Part shown: piece by piece, positions 1 to 7,405 of the stretch
How positions within the stretch are numbered: the first letter of the stretch is position 1
Layout: the number at the start of each line of letters is the position of its first letter
Source of the DNA: Paenibacillus koleovorans NBRC 103111
GTDB taxonomy: Bacteria; Bacillota; Bacilli; Paenibacillales; NBRC-103111
Length of the DNA: 34,754 bases
Direction: 5' to 3'
Assembly: GCF_004000845.1 (NCBI RefSeq)
Contig: NZ_BIMA01000075.1
Location: forward strand, 1-34,754
Made by a program: the position numbers and the translations under genes
The notes under the pieces: generated by a model
Told to the model about the DNA's origin: nothing
The model's input: only the letters and a program-made list of their open reading frames with translations
Databases searched by the model: none

Positions 1-899
1 CGGCGCAGCGCGACGATGCGCGCGAACAGCCCGGCGGCGAGCAGCCGCTCCAGCGCCGGGCGCCGGGCCGCGTCGTCGGCGTGCAGCGCGTGCGCCGTCG
101 CCGCGACGACGATGCCGGCGTGCAGCGCCTCCTCGACGGCGACGGCGTCCTCCGCGCGGCCGATCTCATCGACGATGAGCACGTCGGGCGACATCGAGCG
201 GATAAGCATCATCATCCCCTCCGCCTTCGGACACCGGTCGAGCACGTCGGTGCGCGGCCCGACGTCGAACGTCGGCACGCCTTTCACACACGCCGCGATC
301 TCCGAGCGCTCGTCGACGATGCCGATCTTGAGCCCGGCCTGTACAACCGGCGGGGGCAGCGCGCCCCCGCGGCTGAGCAGGCGGGCGAGATCGCGGATCA
401 TCGTCGTCTTCCCTTGCTGCGGCGGCGAGACGAACAGCGTGTGATGGGGGCGTCCGGCCGCCGAGTCCCAGAGCGCGGGCAGGAGCGGCTGCGCCACGCC
501 GGGCCGCTCGCGGGCGATCCGGATGTTGAAGCCGGCGATGTCGCGGAGCAGCTTCACTTGCCCATGCTCCAGCACGGCTCGTCCGACCAGACCGACGCGA
601 TGGCCGCCGGTCACGGTGATGTACCCGCGCTTCAGCTCTTCCTCGAAGCTGTAAACCGAATGACTTGTCAGCAAATCCAATAGCTGCAGGCAATCGTCCC
701 GCGAAGGCCTGTACCCCTCCCGTTCCGCAGCGGTCAACTCTCCGCGGACGGTGATGAATCGGGAGTCGCCCGACCCCGAGAGCTCGAGCGGGCGGCCTTC
801 GCGGATGCGGAGCTCTTCCGCCCGGTTCTTCGGCTCGTCCGCCACGCATTCTATGATTCTTCGAAGCGTCGGCGGAAGAAATGGTAGAATCGCATTCAT
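1..899 (-). CDS. spoIIIAA: Stage III sporulation protein AA (ATPase), 3' end cut by window edge
   Basis: SpoIIIAA is the cytoplasmic ATPase of the SpoIIIA-SpoIIQ channel that links mother cell and forespore during engulfment. The reading frame starts at ATG 899, with GGAGG at 908-912 eight bases upstream, and runs open off the left edge: 299 codons are visible against about 307 in B. subtilis, so only a few residues are missing. The N-terminus (MNAILPFLPPTLRRII) and the RAEELRIREGRPLEL, GGHRVGLVG and FNIRIARE segments are typical of the family. The P-loop reads SPPQQGKTT, so the first glycine of the classical Walker A is serine. A Walker B-like DVLIVDEIGR and the segment IVDERSEIAAC follow. 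yqhV lies upstream as in Bacillus; spoIIIAB and later genes should lie to the left. A sigma-E promoter sits in the spoIIIAA-yqhV gap. Confidence 0.93.
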   Translation of the reverse strand, partial: MNAILPFLPPTLRRIIECVADEPKNRAEELRIREGRPLELSGSGDSRFITVRGELTAAEREGYRPSRDDCLQLLDLLTSHSVYSFEEELKRGYITVTGGHRVGLVGRAVLEHGQVKLLRDIAGFNIRIARERPGVAQPLLPALWDSAAGRPHHTLFVSPPQQGKTTMIRDLARLLSRGGALPPPVVQAGLKIGIVDERSEIAACVKGVPTFDVGPRTDVLDRCPKAEGMMMLIRSMSPDVLIVDEIGRAEDAVAVEEALHAGIVVAATAHALHADDAARRPALERLLAAGLFARIVALR

Positions 900-934
900 C
901 AGACGGGCCTCCAAGTTTGTCCGCATTTACAACA

Positions 935-964
935 TGTGTATGCTTGACCCGCGAGCAAATATGC
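935..964 (-). promoter_or_regulatory. Sigma-E promoter of spoIIIAA
   Basis: On the minus strand GCATATT (958-964) is followed after 15 bases by CATACACA (935-942). The sigma-E consensus as I remember it is KMATATT, 14-15 bases, CATACANT, so the -35 is perfect and the -10 has one mismatch. The position 36 bases before the spoIIIAA start fits the known mother-cell expression of the operon. Confidence 0.75.
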
Positions 965-983
965 TTCTTCTTTTGAAGAAACG

Positions 984-1250
984 CTATTTTTTCAAGATGC
1001 CGATAAAGATGCAAGTCACCCCTAGAGCGATCCACAACAGCTTGCCGAACGACAGCTTGTCGGCCATTCCTAGCAATCCGATCGTCGTCGTCGAAATCAG
1101 AATGAGAGGCCCGACTACCGCCAGACTGGAATTGACGAGCAACGCCTTGTCGATCTGATTCAGCCTCAGCATGATCAAAGCGGCTACGATTTCGATACTG
1201 CCCGACAGTACCCGGAGCAACGCCATACTCAGTACGATTTTGTTGAACAT
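984..1250 (-). CDS. yqhV: YqhV family (DUF2619) small membrane protein
   Basis: An 88-residue hydrophobic protein beginning MFNKIVLSMALLRVLSG. It has about three membrane segments: near residues 5-27 (SMALLRVLSGSIEIVAALIML), 35-57 (ALLVNSSLAVVGPLILI) and 65-86. The pattern LRVLSG..E..AA..ML...V.NS.LA.VGP matches B. subtilis YqhV, which also lies directly upstream of spoIIIAA. The frame can be extended upstream to 1418, but the extra 56 residues are not membrane-like and resemble no YqhV; ATG 1250 with GGAAGG/AAGG purines about 10 bases upstream gives the family length. Function unknown; the constant position beside spoIIIA suggests a sporulation role, which is inference. Confidence 0.82.
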   Translation of the reverse strand: MFNKIVLSMALLRVLSGSIEIVAALIMLRLNQIDKALLVNSSLAVVGPLILISTTTIGLLGMADKLSFGKLLWIALGVTCIFIGILKK

Positions 1251-1325
1251 GGCCGCGAACCCTTCCTTCCCGCCGAATGGCTTGCAGCGCCGCCCCACGG
1301 CCCCGCAACGAACGCGATTCCCGTT

Positions 1326-1340
1326 GAGACAGCCTGTCTC
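1326..1340. repeat. Perfect 7-1-7 palindrome GAGACAG-C-CTGTCTC
   Basis: A perfect inverted repeat in the gap between yqhV and comA, with a further TGTCTC copy followed by five T at about 1360-1370. It could be an operator or, with the second copy, a weak rightward hairpin. No gene ends here on the plus strand, so a terminator role is doubtful. Confidence 0.4.
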
Positions 1341-1401
1341 GTTTAAACTGTATGCGGGGTTGTCTCTTTTTAGGCATGTGGGCACACCGCCAAAACGAAA
1401 C

Positions 1402-1430
1402 GCATATATTGCTTCCATACGTCATTCAGA
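1402..1430 (+). promoter_or_regulatory. Possible sigma-E-like promoter of the comA operon
   Basis: GCATATA (1402-1408), 14 bases, CATTCAGA (1423-1430): 6 of 7 and about 6 of 8 matches to the remembered sigma-E consensus. It lies 35 bases before the comA start. No convincing sigma-A promoter was seen in this gap. The match is suggestive only. Confidence 0.3.
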
Positions 1431-1464
1431 ATGATTCTCTACAGCGAGGAGACTTGTATATCCA

Positions 1465-2283
1465 ATGGACGTGACATCACGACTGGAATGGCCAGCCATT
1501 CTACAAGACCCTACCGGGCAGCGACAGAGAAAGCCCCGCACCTCCGGCAAAACGATGGTCATCGACAAGGGACTGGGGTTGAACGCTTTCGAAGATTTGC
1601 TGCTCACGGCCGCTCCTTATATCGATATGCTCAAGCTCGGCTTCGGTACAAGTCCGCTCTACCCGATGCCGCTACTGCAACAAAAACTACGAATGGCGGC
1701 GATCGCCGGCGTCGAGATGATGCCGGGAGGGACGTTCCTGGAAGTGGCGGTCGTCCAAAACGAGGTCGAAGACTGCTTGCGAATGATTCGTCAGTTGGGC
1801 TTTAATGCGATTGAAGTATCGGATGGTACGATCGACATGGAGCGGCCGCTCCGCAACGAGCTGATCACGCGGGGCAGAGAGGCGGGACTTACGGTTTATA
1901 CGGAGTACGGCAAAAAATATTGGGGCTCCCGCATCGAGCTGGATCAGTTGATCGAGACGGTGATCGAGGATGTGGAGCGAGGCGCTTCGCTCGTGACGAT
2001 CGAAGCGCGCGAATCGGGAGAAGGCGTAGGCATCTTCGACGAACACGGGGCTTGTCGGGACGATATGCTGCAGAGCATGATTCAGCTATTCCCTGACCCT
2101 AGCCGAATTTTGTGGGAAACGCCTCAGAAGTCCCAGCAAGTGCATCTGCTGAAAAAGCTTGGGCCGTCCGTCAATTTGGGCAATATCGCTCCAACTGACG
2201 TCTTCTCGCTGGAGTCGCTGCGCCGGGGCTTGCGCTCGGATACGCTTAGCTGGAGCGGCACCCCGGTCAGCTCTCAGCCTTAA
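1465..2283 (+). CDS. comA: Phosphosulfolactate synthase
   Basis: 272 residues of the ComA/YitD family, a TIM-barrel enzyme that adds sulfite to phosphoenolpyruvate to give (R)-2-phospho-3-sulfolactate. Visible family segments are MVIDKGLGLNAFEDLL, IDMLKLGFGTSPLY, PGGTFLEVA, FNAIEVSDGTI, TEYGKKY, TIEARESGEGVGIFD, ILWETPQKSQQ, VNLGNI and LESLRRGLRSDT. The length is slightly more than in archaeal ComA. ATG 1465 has only a distant GAGGAG (about 14 bases), so initiation may be weak. comB follows after 32 bases, so the two form an operon for (R)-sulfolactate. In B. subtilis the homologues are yitD and yitC, and sulfolactate is an abundant spore solute; methanogens use the same steps for coenzyme M. 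Spore sulfolactate is the likely product here. Confidence 0.92.
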   Translation: MDVTSRLEWPAILQDPTGQRQRKPRTSGKTMVIDKGLGLNAFEDLLLTAAPYIDMLKLGFGTSPLYPMPLLQQKLRMAAIAGVEMMPGGTFLEVAVVQNEVEDCLRMIRQLGFNAIEVSDGTIDMERPLRNELITRGREAGLTVYTEYGKKYWGSRIELDQLIETVIEDVERGASLVTIEARESGEGVGIFDEHGACRDDMLQSMIQLFPDPSRILWETPQKSQQVHLLKKLGPSVNLGNIAPTDVFSLESLRRGLRSDTLSWSGTPVSSQP

Positions 2284-2315
2284 CTAAGCAGCAAGGAACA
2301 GAAGGAGGGCTTCCG

Positions 2316-3068
2316 ATGCAGATTCATGTCATCCCCAGCGTCATCGAGGCTCGCAGCGACGACTTCGTATACAAAACCGTCATCGTCATCGACGTGCTGC
2401 GCGCTACGAGTACGATTGTCACCGCGCTTGCTCACGGAGCCTCCGGCATCGTTCCGGTCGAGACGGTTCAGCAGGCGAAGCAGCAGCAGGAGCCGGACGA
2501 TTGGCTGGGCGGCGAACGGTTCTGCAAGAAAATTGCCGGCTTCCATCTCGGCAACTCTCCGCTGGAGTTTCAAGGTCCGGATGTAGCGGGGCGCCGCATC
2601 ATTCTGACCACCACGAACGGAACGCGGGCGATTCAGAAATCGCTTCGCGCCGAATCGGTGCTGGCCGGCAGTTTGCTGAATGTGGAAGCGGCGGCTCGAA
2701 GAGCGGCGGAGCTGCGGCGGGAAATCGCCATCGTCTGCTCCGGCACGCAAGACGAGTTTTGCCTGGAGGACGGCCTGTGCGCAGGCGCGCTCGTGGAGGA
2801 GCTGGTGCGTAAGACAGGGGCGGAGCAGTTGGAAGTGAATGATTTCGGACTGGCTATGCGGCAGGCTTATTTGTCGTGCCATGACGACTTGCCTACCGCT
2901 CTGCTCGCTTCCGCCAGCGGCCGCAAGCTGTGCAAGCTGGGCAATCGCGATGACGTGCTCTATTGCGCGCAGCTGAACCGGCACCCGATTGTCCCGCAGC
3001 TTCATGGTACGGTTATGACCGCGACGACCGGTTCTCACGGGAGTTCTATTTCCGTCTTGTCCTCATAG
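2316..3068 (+). CDS. comB: 2-phosphosulfolactate phosphatase
   Basis: 250 residues of the ComB family (B. subtilis YitC), a magnesium-dependent phosphatase that removes phosphate from 2-phosphosulfolactate to give sulfolactate. Conserved family segments are VIVIDVLRATSTIVTAL near residue 22, HLGNSPLEF, ILTTTNGTRAI, AIVCSGTQDEFCLEDGLCAG and, near the C-terminus, LYCAQLN. The start ATG 2316 follows AGAAGGAGGGC at good spacing. It lies 32 bases after comA and 37 before a membrane protein, all on the plus strand. Confidence 0.93.
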   Translation: MQIHVIPSVIEARSDDFVYKTVIVIDVLRATSTIVTALAHGASGIVPVETVQQAKQQQEPDDWLGGERFCKKIAGFHLGNSPLEFQGPDVAGRRIILTTTNGTRAIQKSLRAESVLAGSLLNVEAAARRAAELRREIAIVCSGTQDEFCLEDGLCAGALVEELVRKTGAEQLEVNDFGLAMRQAYLSCHDDLPTALLASASGRKLCKLGNRDDVLYCAQLNRHPIVPQLHGTVMTATTGSHGSSISVLSS

Positions 3069-3105
3069 ACTTAGAAGGAATCCAGAGGACAGGGGACCAC
3101 CTTAA

Positions 3106-3567
3106 ATGAACGGCGATCTGATTCTGCTTGCCCTGATTGCGATCGGGCTGATCGGGCGCTCCCCGATCATTACGACAGCGGCATGCGTGCTGCTCGCCAT
3201 CAAATTGATTCACTTGGATCGCTTCTTCCCGGCTATCGAGCGGCGCGGCCTGGAGCTTGGCCTCCTGTTCCTGACGATGGGCGTGCTTGTCCCTTTCGCC
3301 AACGGACGGATTACCTTTAAGGATGTTATGAACGTGTTCACTTCCTGGCCCGGCATCATTGCCTTGACCGGAGGCGCAATCGCCACCTACATGAACGGCA
3401 AGGGACTCGACCTGCTCAAGGTGGATCCGCAGCTGATCGTCGGGCTTGTGATCGGATCGATCTTCGGCATTATCTTCCTGCGAGGCATCCCGGTCGGTCC
3501 GCTTATGGCGGCCGGCATTACCGCGCTGCTGCTCAAGATCGTGACGTTTATATTCGGGAAAGTGTAA
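3106..3567 (+). CDS. UPF0756 (DUF441) membrane protein
   Basis: A 153-residue integral membrane protein with about four to five hydrophobic segments (residues 2-30, 45-62, 78-95, 108-128 and 132-150). The segments [35 protein letters not shown] and [26 protein letters not shown] are typical of UPF0756, the YtwI/YeaL family, whose function is unknown. It is the last gene of the comA-comB operon, 37 bases after comB, with AGGGGA upstream of the start. The position makes sulfolactate movement across a membrane a reasonable hypothesis, but nothing in the sequence demonstrates transport. Confidence 0.85.
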   Translation: MNGDLILLALIAIGLIGRSPIITTAACVLLAIKLIHLDRFFPAIERRGLELGLLFLTMGVLVPFANGRITFKDVMNVFTSWPGIIALTGGAIATYMNGKGLDLLKVDPQLIVGLVIGSIFGIIFLRGIPVGPLMAAGITALLLKIVTFIFGKV

Positions 3568-3626
3568 GGAAGGACCATCAGGGCGAGCGTATATTGCCTT
3601 TTCATCGGAACAATTACCGGTACATT

Positions 3627-3673
3627 AAAAAAAGACCTTGGCCGGCTCCCTCATAGGGAACATCCAAGGTCTT
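3627..3673 (-). terminator. Terminator of lysC
   Basis: AAGACCTTGG (3632-3641) pairs perfectly with CCAAGGTCTT (3664-3673); read leftward the stem is followed by seven T. It may also slow rightward transcription from the UPF0756 gene, but that side has no T run. Confidence 0.88.
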
Positions 3674-3701
3674 ACTTCGTTCCAGCACTCACTCGCGCAG
3701 C

Positions 3702-4220
3702 TTACCGGCGCTCCGAAGGACCGCCCACGAACGCCTGCTCCGTCGTGTCGAGGCCGAAAGCCGTGTGCAGCGCACGCACCACGTCCGCCAGCTTCTCGCT
3801 CTCGATGATGCAGGAGACGCGGATCTCCGACGTGCTCACCGTGTTGATGCTGACGCCCAGCTCGGAGATGGCCGCGAACATCGTCGCAGCGACTCCCGGG
3901 TTGCTGACCATGCCGGCGCCGACGATCGACACCTTCACCAGACCGGACTGGGACTGAATGTCATTAAAGCCGACCTCCGGCTGAATGCGGCGCAAGATGA
4001 CGAGCGCTTTCTCCAGATCCGAGGATGCGAGCGTGAACGAAGTGTCGGCTTCCCCGCCGCGAACGCCGCCTTGTACGATGATGTCGACGTCGACCTTCTC
4101 CGCCGCCAGCGCGCCGAATACTTTGGCCAATTGGCCCGGCTTCTCCGGCACTCCTAGAATGCTAACCCGCGATACGTTCTTATCGGAGGCGATGCCGCGT
4201 ACGACAATGCCTTGCTCCAT
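3702..4220 (-). CDS. lysC: Aspartate kinase, beta subunit (internal in-frame start)
   Basis: Within lysC the minus strand carries a perfect AAGGAGG (4229-4235), eight bases before an in-frame ATG at 4220. Initiation there gives a 172-residue protein (MEQGIVVRGIASDKNVS...) made of the ACT regulatory domains only. In B. subtilis aspartokinase II the gene encodes an alpha2beta2 enzyme whose beta subunit comes from just such an in-frame internal start; the site here is in the corresponding place. Expression is inferred from this precedent and the strong Shine-Dalgarno. Confidence 0.75.
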   Translation of the reverse strand: MEQGIVVRGIASDKNVSRVSILGVPEKPGQLAKVFGALAAEKVDVDIIVQGGVRGGEADTSFTLASSDLEKALVILRRIQPEVGFNDIQSQSGLVKVSIVGAGMVSNPGVAATMFAAISELGVSINTVSTSEIRVSCIIESEKLADVVRALHTAFGLDTTEQAFVGGPSERR

Positions 4221-4958
4221 GACCGCTTCCTCCTTCACATGTGTTCCTTCGTTATAGGTAAAGCTGGACCGGACGACCAGCTGCACTTGGTTATGCTTCG
4301 CATACTCAACCGCACGTGGATGCAGCACCGCCGCCCCCAAATTCGCCAGCTCAAGCATTTCGTCATAAGAAACTTCCTTCAGCTTGCGCGCTACCTTCAC
4401 GATCCGCGGATCGGTCGAATACACTCCGTCCACGTCGGTGTAGATCTCGCACAGATCGGCCTTGATCGCCGCAGCCAATGCAACCGCCGTCGTATCGGAG
4501 CCGCCGCGGCCGAGCGTCGTAATTTCGCCGTCGTCGGTCATCCCCTGGAAGCCGGCCACGATGACGATCTTGTCTTGGTCGAGCGCATCCAGCACCCGCT
4601 TCGGCTGAATATCGGTAATCCGGGCTTTGCCGTGAACGGCTTCCGTCCGCATGCCGGCTTGCCAGCCTGTGAACGAGACCGCATCCCCGCCAATGCTCTG
4701 TATGGCCATCGACAGCAGGGCGATCGAAATTTGCTCCCCGGTCGTAAGCAGCATATCCATCTCGCGCGTCGACGGTGTGCCGACAACGATTTGTTTGGAC
4801 AGATCGATCAGATCGTCCGTCGTATCGCCCATCGCCGAGACGACGACGACACAGCGGTTCCCCTCTTGCTTGCGCTCCAACACCCGCTTCGCTACGCGCT
4901 TCATCCGCTCCGCATCCCCGACGGAGCTTCCCCCGAACTTCATTACTATCAGAGACAA
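3702..4958 (-). CDS. lysC: Aspartate kinase, alpha subunit
   Basis: 418 residues. It phosphorylates aspartate in the first step of the lysine, threonine, methionine and diaminopimelate pathways. The kinase domain opens with LIVMKFGGSSVGD and contains VVVVSAMGDTTDDL, TTGEQISIALL, GRGGSDTTAVALAAA and EIYTDVDGVYSTDPRIV; the C-terminus has two ACT regions (VSILGVPEKPGQLA and VSIVGAGMVSNPGV) for amino-acid feedback. Length and layout match the Bacillus LysC type. The start is TTG 4958: GGGAG at 4968-4972 sits about eight bases upstream, and only this start keeps the whole N-terminal strand; the next Met would remove it. Upstream are an extended -10 promoter and the efp terminator, so it is transcribed on its own. 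An internal start yields a beta subunit. Confidence 0.95.
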   Translation of the reverse strand: MSLIVMKFGGSSVGDAERMKRVAKRVLERKQEGNRCVVVVSAMGDTTDDLIDLSKQIVVGTPSTREMDMLLTTGEQISIALLSMAIQSIGGDAVSFTGWQAGMRTEAVHGKARITDIQPKRVLDALDQDKIVIVAGFQGMTDDGEITTLGRGGSDTTAVALAAAIKADLCEIYTDVDGVYSTDPRIVKVARKLKEVSYDEMLELANLGAAVLHPRAVEYAKHNQVQLVVRSSFTYNEGTHVKEEAVMEQGIVVRGIASDKNVSRVSILGVPEKPGQLAKVFGALAAEKVDVDIIVQGGVRGGEADTSFTLASSDLEKALVILRRIQPEVGFNDIQSQSGLVKVSIVGAGMVSNPGVAATMFAAISELGVSINTVSTSEIRVSCIIESEKLADVVRALHTAFGLDTTEQAFVGGPSERR

Positions 4959-5014
4959 CCTTGCTCACTCCCTACACTCGCATTTGCTGACCTGCTTGGA
5001 TTTACTAATAAAGT

Positions 5015-5023
5015 ATTATAGCA
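5015..5023 (-). promoter_or_regulatory. Extended -10 promoter of lysC
   Basis: TGC-TATAAT on the minus strand is a perfect extended -10; the -35 region (GTTACT/TTACTC) is poor. The leader would be about 50 bases, too short for a lysine riboswitch. A 9-bp hairpin, CTCCA-t-CCGC with GCGG-TGGAG at 5057-5077, lies just upstream of the -35. Confidence 0.65.
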
Positions 5024-5092
5024 CACAGCAGCAGCAGAGTAACAGCGTGAAAATTACTCCATCCGCCTGCGGTGGAGCGCAATAACCCAACA

Positions 5093-5128
5093 AACAAAAA
5101 GCCCCTCCTGCGCAAGCAGAAGAAGGCT
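5093..5128 (-). terminator. Terminator of efp
   Basis: Read leftward: AGCC, TTCTGC, loop TTGC, GCAGGA, GGGCT, then TTTTTGTTTG. It lies 15 bases after the efp stop codon. Confidence 0.85.
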
Positions 5129-5142
5129 CCTAACCCGTGCGA

Positions 5143-5700
5143 TCAAGCGCGGGAAATGTACTTGCCGTCCGAGGTGCTGATCAGAAGCACGTCGTTCTCG
5201 TTGATGAACAGAGGTACTTGCACGTTGTGGCCGGTTTCGAGCTTGGCGTTCTTCGAGGCGCCCGTCGCCGTGTTGCCCTTGATGCCCGGCTCGGTCTCAA
5301 CAACCTTCAGCTCGACGCTGTTCGGCATATTGATGCCGAGAATTTCGCCGTGGTAGCTGACGATGTTCACGACCATGTTCTCCTTCAGGAACTTCAGCTC
5401 CCACTCCAGCTGTTTCTCCGACAGCGAGAATTGATCGTAAGTTTCGTTATCCATGAACGTGTGCTCGTCGTTGCTGGCGTACAAGTATTGGACCGCACGG
5501 TTCTCTACGTGAGCCCGGCCCACGTCTTCGCCTGCGCGGAACGTGCGCTCGACGGTGTTGCCGTTGCGCAGGTTCTTCAGCTTGGAGCGGACGAACGCCG
5601 CACCCTTGCCGGGTTTGACATGCTGGAAGTCCATTACAGTGAAAATGTCGTGGTCAACTTCAATGGTAAGACCTGTCCGAAAATCGTTTACTGAAATCAC
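5143..5700 (-). CDS. efp: Elongation factor P
   Basis: 185 residues. EF-P binds stalled ribosomes between the P and E sites and promotes peptide bond formation at proline runs. The protein starts [16 protein letters not shown] and has the KOW-like N-terminal domain with loop [12 protein letters not shown]; Lys32 at the loop tip is the residue modified by 5-aminopentanolylation in B. subtilis. The central [12 protein letters not shown] and terminal [11 protein letters not shown] are family hallmarks. The start is GTG 5700, fixed by AGGAGG at 5709-5714 eight bases upstream. It is the last gene of aroQ-pepP-efp, 58 bases after pepP. Confidence 0.97.
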   Translation of the reverse strand: MISVNDFRTGLTIEVDHDIFTVMDFQHVKPGKGAAFVRSKLKNLRNGNTVERTFRAGEDVGRAHVENRAVQYLYASNDEHTFMDNETYDQFSLSEKQLEWELKFLKENMVVNIVSYHGEILGINMPNSVELKVVETEPGIKGNTATGASKNAKLETGHNVQVPLFINENDVLLISTSDGKYISRA

Positions 5701-5758
5701 GCGAGTTTCCTCCTAAAAATGTACGTGTTCCCGCATCGCATGGCGGGCATAAGTGTCC

Positions 5759-6832
5759 CTAATCGATGATAATAAAGTCTTTTGTCGCCTGTGTCAATCG
5801 GCGCATCCCGGAATCGGTCATGACGATGTCGTCCTCGATGCGCACTCCGCCGAAATCCGGCAAGTAAATGCCCGGCTCCACCGTCACCGTCATGCCTGGC
5901 TTCAACACGGTCTCTCCCGTCAAAGACAACCGGGGCGCTTCATGGATCTCCATCCCGAGTCCGTGTCCCGTACCGTGACCGAAGTAATCGCCATAGCCAT
6001 ACTTCTTGATCACATCGCGGGCAATCGCATCAGCTTGTTTGCCGGTCATGCCCGGACGGATGCGATCCAGCGTCAGCTGCTGCGCCTCCAGGACGATGTC
6101 GTATATTTCGCGATGCTTCTCCGACGCTTGCCCGAGCACGACCGTTCTCGTAATGTCCGAGCAATAGCCCTTGTAGTAGGCGCCGAAATCCATCTTCACA
6201 AACTCGCCGGTCTTCATGATCCGCTCGCTCGCCTTGCCATGCGGCAGCGCCGAACGTTCGCCGGAGGCGATGATCGTCTCGAACGAAGTCGAAGTCGCCC
6301 CATGCCGGCGCATGAAAAATTCAAGCTCCAGCGCGGCGTCGTTCTCGCTAAGTCCCGGCTTCAGCACGGTCAGCATATGCTGGAACGTGCGATCCGCGAG
6401 CTCCGCCGCTTCCTGCATGACAGCCAGCTCGGCGTCGTCCTTCACCATGCGCAGCTCCTCGATCCAGCCGTCGGTCGGCACAAGCTTGATCGAGCCGAGG
6501 CTTGCCGAGTAAGCCGCGTATGTGCCGTACGAAACGTCCTGCTGCTCGAAGCCGAGCTCGCCGATCTTCCATTCGGCCAGCAGCTCCGCCGCCGTCTCGA
6601 TCAGCTTGGGCTTATGCTCCACAAGCCGGAAGTGAGGCGCTTGCTGCGGGGCCTGCGTCCGGTACCGGAAGTCCGTTAGCAGCACGGCCTGGTCAGGTGT
6701 TATGAGCAAAGCGCCGGACGAGCCGGTGAAGCCGGATAAGTATCTGCGATTGTAGCTGTTCGTTACAAGCATCGCCTCTAGCTTGCGTTCCCCCAGAAGC
6801 TGTCTGAATGTGGCCAACCGCGCTTGTACCAT
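5759..6832 (-). CDS. pepP: Xaa-Pro aminopeptidase (M24B)
   Basis: 357 residues, the YqhT/PepQ-like metallopeptidase that releases an N-terminal residue preceding proline. The N-terminal creatinase-like domain spans about residues 1-130 and the pita-bread catalytic domain follows. All five metal ligands are visible: Asp215 (MDFGAYY), Asp226 (CSDITRT), His290 (GHGTGHGLG), Glu319 (VEPGIY) and Glu333 (RIEDD). The start ATG 6832 overlaps the aroQ stop (TGATG), which implies translational coupling. aroQ-pepP-efp is the same order as in Bacillus. Confidence 0.95.
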   Translation of the reverse strand: MVQARLATFRQLLGERKLEAMLVTNSYNRRYLSGFTGSSGALLITPDQAVLLTDFRYRTQAPQQAPHFRLVEHKPKLIETAAELLAEWKIGELGFEQQDVSYGTYAAYSASLGSIKLVPTDGWIEELRMVKDDAELAVMQEAAELADRTFQHMLTVLKPGLSENDAALELEFFMRRHGATSTSFETIIASGERSALPHGKASERIMKTGEFVKMDFGAYYKGYCSDITRTVVLGQASEKHREIYDIVLEAQQLTLDRIRPGMTGKQADAIARDVIKKYGYGDYFGHGTGHGLGMEIHEAPRLSLTGETVLKPGMTVTVEPGIYLPDFGGVRIEDDIVMTDSGMRRLTQATKDFIIID

Positions 6833-7281
6833 CAGGATTCACCCTTTTCCTCTAAGTGACGAAGCAATGCCAGCAAGCCGAGCTCATAGCTGTGCGACCC
6901 GAAGCCGGCAATTTGCCCGACCGAGACCGCTGCCGTCACGGATACGTGACGGAACGCCTCGCGCTTATGAATATTGGACAAATGCACCTCGACGGTCGGC
7001 AATTGCACGGAGCTGAGCGCATCCCGGATCGCATAGCTGTAATGAGTAAAAGCACCCGGATTGATCAAGATGCCGTCCTTCGCGCCATAAGCGGCATGGA
7101 TGCGATCGATAAGCGCTCCTTCGTGATTCGACTGATAAAATTCCAAGTTCACATGCAGCTGCTCAGCCAGACGCCGCAAGCTGCTCTCGATGCCGGCAAG
7201 CGAAACCGTTCCGTAAACGCCCGGTTCGCGGATGCCCAGCATGTTCAAATTCGGCCCGTTCAGCACGAGTATTTGTTTCAT
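6832..7281 (-). CDS. aroQ: 3-dehydroquinate dehydratase, type II
   Basis: 149 residues from ATG 7281. It dehydrates 3-dehydroquinate to 3-dehydroshikimate in the shikimate pathway. The motifs are [21 protein letters not shown] (active-site Tyr in VYG), [34 protein letters not shown] and [18 protein letters not shown] (catalytic His). A longer frame begins at TTG 7305, but family members begin right at [11 protein letters not shown], and neither start has a strong Shine-Dalgarno (GGGGA at 7293-7297 favours 7281). It overlaps pepP by one base. Confidence 0.95.
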   Translation of the reverse strand: MKQILVLNGPNLNMLGIREPGVYGTVSLAGIESSLRRLAEQLHVNLEFYQSNHEGALIDRIHAAYGAKDGILINPGAFTHYSYAIRDALSSVQLPTVEVHLSNIHKREAFRHVSVTAAVSVGQIAGFGSHSYELGLLALLRHLEEKGES

Positions 7282-7405
7282 CGCACGCAACATCCCCGTA
7301 TTCAAAAATTGCGCGGGTCGATCGCCATCAAGGGGAACCGCCCGCTACCGTAGCCATTTTACCATAAGTTTCCCGGGGAAGAGAACTTTTTCTTTCGACA
7401 CCGCT

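Noticed and set aside
166-1425. Leftward 419-codon open frame
   Set aside because: It crosses yqhV and spoIIIAA in another frame; the true genes are identified by motifs and ribosome sites, and this frame is Arg-rich nonsense.
3765-5021. Rightward open frames opposite lysC
   Set aside because: Antisense shadows caused by high-GC codon bias.
4959-5092. Lysine riboswitch before lysC
   Set aside because: Only about 50 bases of leader follow the promoter, too short for an L-box; no lysine-aptamer pattern seen.
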